10,702 bases of DNA from Phoronis ovalis (lineage: Eukaryota; Phoronida; Phoronidae), in NCBI GenBank assembly GCA_028565635.1, contig JAOXYB010060934.1, forward strand, positions 1-10,702. The letters run 5' to 3'. Below are positions 8,138 through 10,702 of the stretch, in pieces (the first letter of the stretch is position 1; every line of letters begins with the position of its first letter). Position numbers and translations under genes: made by a program. Under the pieces are notes generated by a model that did not search any database, had not been told where the DNA came from, and saw only the letters and a list, made by a program, of their open reading frames with translations.

Positions 8138-8288
8138 GATATATGTTATCTGGCCCTCGCCATTTCCCTGAGTTACGCGTCACAAATGTTGACCCACTGT
8201 ACTTGTCTTGTCCCAGTATCCCGCTGAGAACGATTTGCTACCACGGTACGTCTTTACCAATAATGTTAGTTGCTGCCCATTACACATT
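8138..8288 (-). other. Exon-like block behind a strong acceptor
   Basis: Read on the minus strand, a pyrimidine-rich run ending TTATCCTTGCAG (to 8289) is followed by about 150 bp of more complex, less AT-rich sequence. One frame is open for 36 codons, beginning MCNGQQLTLL and reaching DKTSTVGQHL. The opposite strand is also open (8143-8337, plus). I recognise no domain and find no matching donor or poly(A) signal. It cannot belong to the peptide gene, which already ends upstream of it at about 9020. It may be a decayed transposon fragment or an isolated exon of another gene. Confidence 0.2.
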
Positions 8289-8710
8289 CTGCAAGGATAA
8301 GAAAAATGACATAAAAGAAAAAATTACATTTTGTTGAAAGAAAATTTTCAACTTGAAAAAAATAGTTCATGATCAAGCCTCTAGCTAGTATGGCGGATCG
8401 CCTCACGTTAGCAAAGAAGCTTAGATGATGTGTGTGTTTACTTGCCAAATTTTATATCATTTTTTCATTTTCAATTGTGTGGATGTCATATTTTGTTACA
8501 TAGTTGTGTTTTATTCTGGGAGAGCGTTCTTAAACTTTTGCAAAATGTGCAAAACTTGAATAAGGTGCATTAATTGGCTGATGTCCGGTGTAAAAAAATA
8601 AGAGTCCCACCTTTTCTAACGTCCTATGACACTAGATATCAGATACTACGAACGCCCACTATCTGAAATGTTCTAGGGTCCCGGACTCGCGTTTTCAGTA
8701 TATCTTATTA

Positions 8711-8760
8711 TCCTAGGACTCTGCTCAGCGCCATAAGAATCTGTATGCAGAGTCCTAGGA
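8711..8760. repeat. Perfect 14-bp-stem hairpin
   Basis: TCCTAGGACTCTGC (8711-8724) and GCAGAGTCCTAGGA (8747-8760) are exact reverse complements around a 22-nt loop. CTTAT/ATAAG extends the pairing after a small bulge. AGAGTCC-like pieces also occur at about 8602, and GGGTCCCGGACTC lies at about 8676, so the block 8600-8780 may be one decayed inverted-repeat element. A small structured RNA is possible but not shown. Confidence 0.6.
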
Positions 8761-9036
8761 CCGTCTATAAGTGTCAAAAATTGACTATGGTTAAGCCCAA
8801 ACGTTAGTTGAGAAGATACGGAACATTAACGGATGGATTTATTCAGACTGTCCGTATATTAGTGTCTTATTCACAGAAACAAATATTCTGAAAATAAACG
8901 CTCACTACTTGTTATAAAATAGCGAAATGCGCTTTATGGGTGTATGATCAGATTGAATTAAAATTAAAAGCAGTATGTGATTGCTAATTAAGTATTATTG
9001 ACGGTTTTTCCATTTTTATCAACACAATAAAAATTC

Positions 9037-9042
9037 TTTATT
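9037..9042 (-). promoter_or_regulatory. Poly(A) signal of the secreted-peptide gene
   Basis: On the minus strand, AATAAA lies 54 bp past the TAA stop of exon 2. A TTTTTATTGTGTTG stretch follows 5-20 bp further on, as expected around a cleavage site. This gives a short 3' untranslated region of roughly 75-85 bp. Confidence 0.6.
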
Positions 9043-9096
9043 TCACAACACACTCTTTTCAAAAATGTATAACTTTGTCTGTCTATCTTTTTCATT

Positions 9097-9728
9097 TTAC
9101 AATCCCAAATTTATCTCAGAGTTTTTAAATTTCTTCTCAAACTGCAAAAACAAAAACAAATAATGACGTAAAATTTACGAAATGAGACCATGCAAACGGT
9201 CCATCCAGTATTTCCACTAATTTTGAACCGTACTCTACATGTATATGTTTAAGCTAAAAAAAAATAACTACATACTAACGATAAATTTTCTGCCGAGTAA
9301 CTTATAAATCTTACCTTATTTCGTAGAGAATATTTTGCTAACTGAAGGAGTATCCGCAGTAAATAAGCCGCACTTTTTGTTAAATTATTTCCATCGTTTT
9401 CCAGTTTTAACTTAGTCCTAAATTCATTTTCATCAGGTTTACTCCTTTCTTCATGTGAAAGACTTTGATGTTTTTGTATGAGTTTTGTTACATTATTTTG
9501 TTTTTCGGTCCGTTTCCCGTGACCAGTAGTAATTTTTAGGCGACTATAGCACATGCTACCGGGAGCACACATATGTGCGTTAGGGTGGTCTGGACAGTAA
9601 CTGATGCAACGATCCGCATGAGTCAATGCTATGCATAGCGATATAATCACAGTCCCCATAGCCACTTGTTGTATCATCTTCGTCATTGCTTTTAGAAACA
9701 TGTTTGTGCTAAAACATGCAACTATCAT
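9097..9728 (-). CDS. Secreted Cys-rich propeptide (neuropeptide-like), two exons
   Basis: Exon 1 is 9728-9315 (138 codons) and ends AAT AAG|GTAAGA. The intron is 9314-9142 (173 bp, GT-AG, with a GTTTTTGTTTTTGCAG acceptor). Exon 2 is 9141-9097: 14 codons beginning FEKKF, ending NLGL and TAA, phase 0. The spliced product is about 152 aa. A signal peptide spans residues ~18-38 (IIS-LCIALTHA, cleavage before D39). A mature segment from D39 has Cys at 41, 45, 54 and 60 (C-X3-C-X8-C-X5-C), then ITTGH-GKR at 66-73, an amidation plus dibasic cleavage site. A polar spacer with NVT and NLT sites follows, and then a helix, AAYLLRILLQLAKYSLRNK (120-138). Met18 (9677) gives the most typical signal peptide and a better start context than Met1. 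Cleavage at GKR would release a ~32-residue amidated four-Cys peptide. Role as hormone or neuropeptide is inferred from layout; another secreted Cys-rich peptide remains possible. Confidence 0.72.
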
Positions 9729-9749
9729 CAGGTGCTAGATGCGTAGTTC

Positions 9750-9800
9750 TTTTAAAATATATAATTCCTTTGTAGTCTGCGAAATCTGAAACTGAACAAT
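9750..9800 (-). promoter_or_regulatory. 5' flank of peptide gene: acceptors or TATA-like box
   Basis: Reading toward the gene, ATTGTTCAGTTTCAG gives two good acceptor positions (exon starts at 9791 or 9785). After them comes a TATATTTTAAAA stretch about 30 bp before the first ATG. Either the coding exon begins here after a 5' untranslated exon lying further upstream, or the TATA-like box drives a start near 9735. The sequence cannot decide between them. The 64-codon frame at 9735-9929 (minus) ends in TAG just before the peptide ORF and is probably upstream flank. Confidence 0.3.
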
Positions 9801-9929
9801 TATAAAATGTCGAAGAAACTGACCAATGTCAATTGCCTCATTTCGTTGATACGTGCCTGTAACCTTTTTAATTCTGAATAAGCTGCACGCAGCAAGCATG
9901 AATGACGCTTCTAGTAATAAAATTGACAT

Positions 9930-10702
9930 AAATTATACAATGATGCAATAATGAGCAATTAATGCCAATAATCAGTGTGTTATATTTACTATTATAATAA
10001 TATCACAATTTAATGGTCTAGACGTCTGAACGACATATATATATATACTATCATCATATACATGCAAGATTACTTTTATTATTTTACGAAAATAAAAGAT
10101 ACTATTCTTGTAAACTGTAATAACCCCACAGATATTTTATAACACGAAAATTGGAATTTAAAATATTCAATTGTTTCAGCAATTATACATAAACATTTTG
10201 TACTTGTGTTATAATCTTCAGCACGTTATATCAAAAACTTACGCAGTGCATCTTTTTCCTTGTAATAAAATTAAAAAGAGGAAACGTACAGAACAACTTT
10301 TTAAAATCTTGGGATTAAATTTAGTGCTGTTTGCTACAGTGCCAGGTTTCTCTTCCGATAAAAGCCACATTGTACTCATTAGGATATAATTCATATACAG
10401 CAAAAAAAAAACTGAATACATATATATGTCCGAGATATCGTAGTAAATCCATTTGGGTTGTCGACTATATGTTAATTTTTACACTGAATCAAAAACCGAT
10501 GTATTTATTGATAAGTCTTTATAATTATGACAATGCGAGAATTTTGTGTTCGGTTTTTACACGGAGAGTAAGTAGTATAACCCGGGAATCAAAGTTATGC
10601 AATAATTGTATACTGTATTAGTATCCTATAGACGTTTCCTTAATGAGGGAAGTTATGAGAAAACCACATGTGTGGAGGGAAATGGTGAGCAGTGCATGAT
10701 AA
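9930..10702. other. AT-rich flank with weak open frames
   Basis: This stretch includes an (AT)n run at about 10036-10049 and no array or element. On the plus strand, TTGTTTCAG at 10171-10179 resembles an acceptor. It is followed by an open frame to TAA at 10387-10389, with a basic KIKKRKRTEQ segment and VPGFSSDKSHIVLIRI at the end. A longer overlapping frame runs 10331-10621. Frames of this length are expected by chance in DNA with this base composition, so I do not call a gene. If either is real, the first is the better candidate. Confidence 0.3.

Noticed and set aside
10171-10621. Plus-strand frames of 72 and 96 codons
   Set aside because: They overlap in different frames. By a rough stop-frequency estimate about one frame of ~95 codons is expected by chance in this window. 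Splice support is limited to one weak acceptor.
1-10702. tRNA, rRNA, CRISPR, reverse transcriptase or transposase genes
   Set aside because: I looked for box A/B-like motifs, regular spacer arrays and conserved catalytic motifs in the translations, and found none that held up.

Overview
The window looks like nuclear DNA from an AT-rich metazoan. Genes are sparse, splice signals are of the GT-AG type, AATAAA poly(A) signals are present, and decayed non-autonomous repeats are abundant. There is no sign of bacterial gene packing, ribosome binding sites or operons. The mixture of a dimeric minisatellite, fold-back elements and a short secreted-peptide gene would suit a mollusc, perhaps a bivalve. 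That is an impression of style, not an identification.

The only gene I can support well is on the minus strand at 9097-9728. It is a compact two-exon gene for a small secreted protein: a signal peptide, a four-cysteine segment ending in a Gly-Lys-Arg amidation/cleavage site, a hydrophilic spacer and an amphipathic C-terminal helix. An AAG|GTAAGA donor at the end of a 138-codon open stretch pairs in phase 0 with a strong acceptor 173 bp away. The second exon adds 14 codons, a TAA stop and, 54 bp later, an AATAAA signal. The layout is that of a neuropeptide or peptide-hormone precursor, but I could not place it in a named family.

Region by region: 1-152 holds a hairpin-bearing module built on TGGGGAACAG, and a second copy lies at 3000-3094. 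154-695 is a minisatellite of alternating ~55-bp subunits in a ~110-bp higher-order repeat; the long open frames across it are repeat artefacts. 1131-1516 is a nearly full-length palindrome (MITE-like fold-back element). 1660-2640 holds about four decayed copies of a ~200-230-bp unit that each carry an intron-acceptor/exon-like segment. 2789-2957 is a possible last coding exon on the plus strand, followed by the second hairpin module and an AATAAA at 3116. 3315-3693 is a cluster of GAAAC/GTTTC pentamers. 4365-4559 is a second fold-back element. 5100-6160 contains two short promoter-like motif groups. 6435-8760 holds several palindromes and short repeats in otherwise featureless AT-rich DNA. 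8711-8760 is a perfect 14-bp-stem hairpin. 9745-10702 lies upstream of the peptide gene and shows no convincing gene.

No rRNA, tRNA, CRISPR array, transposase, reverse transcriptase or viral gene could be recognised.
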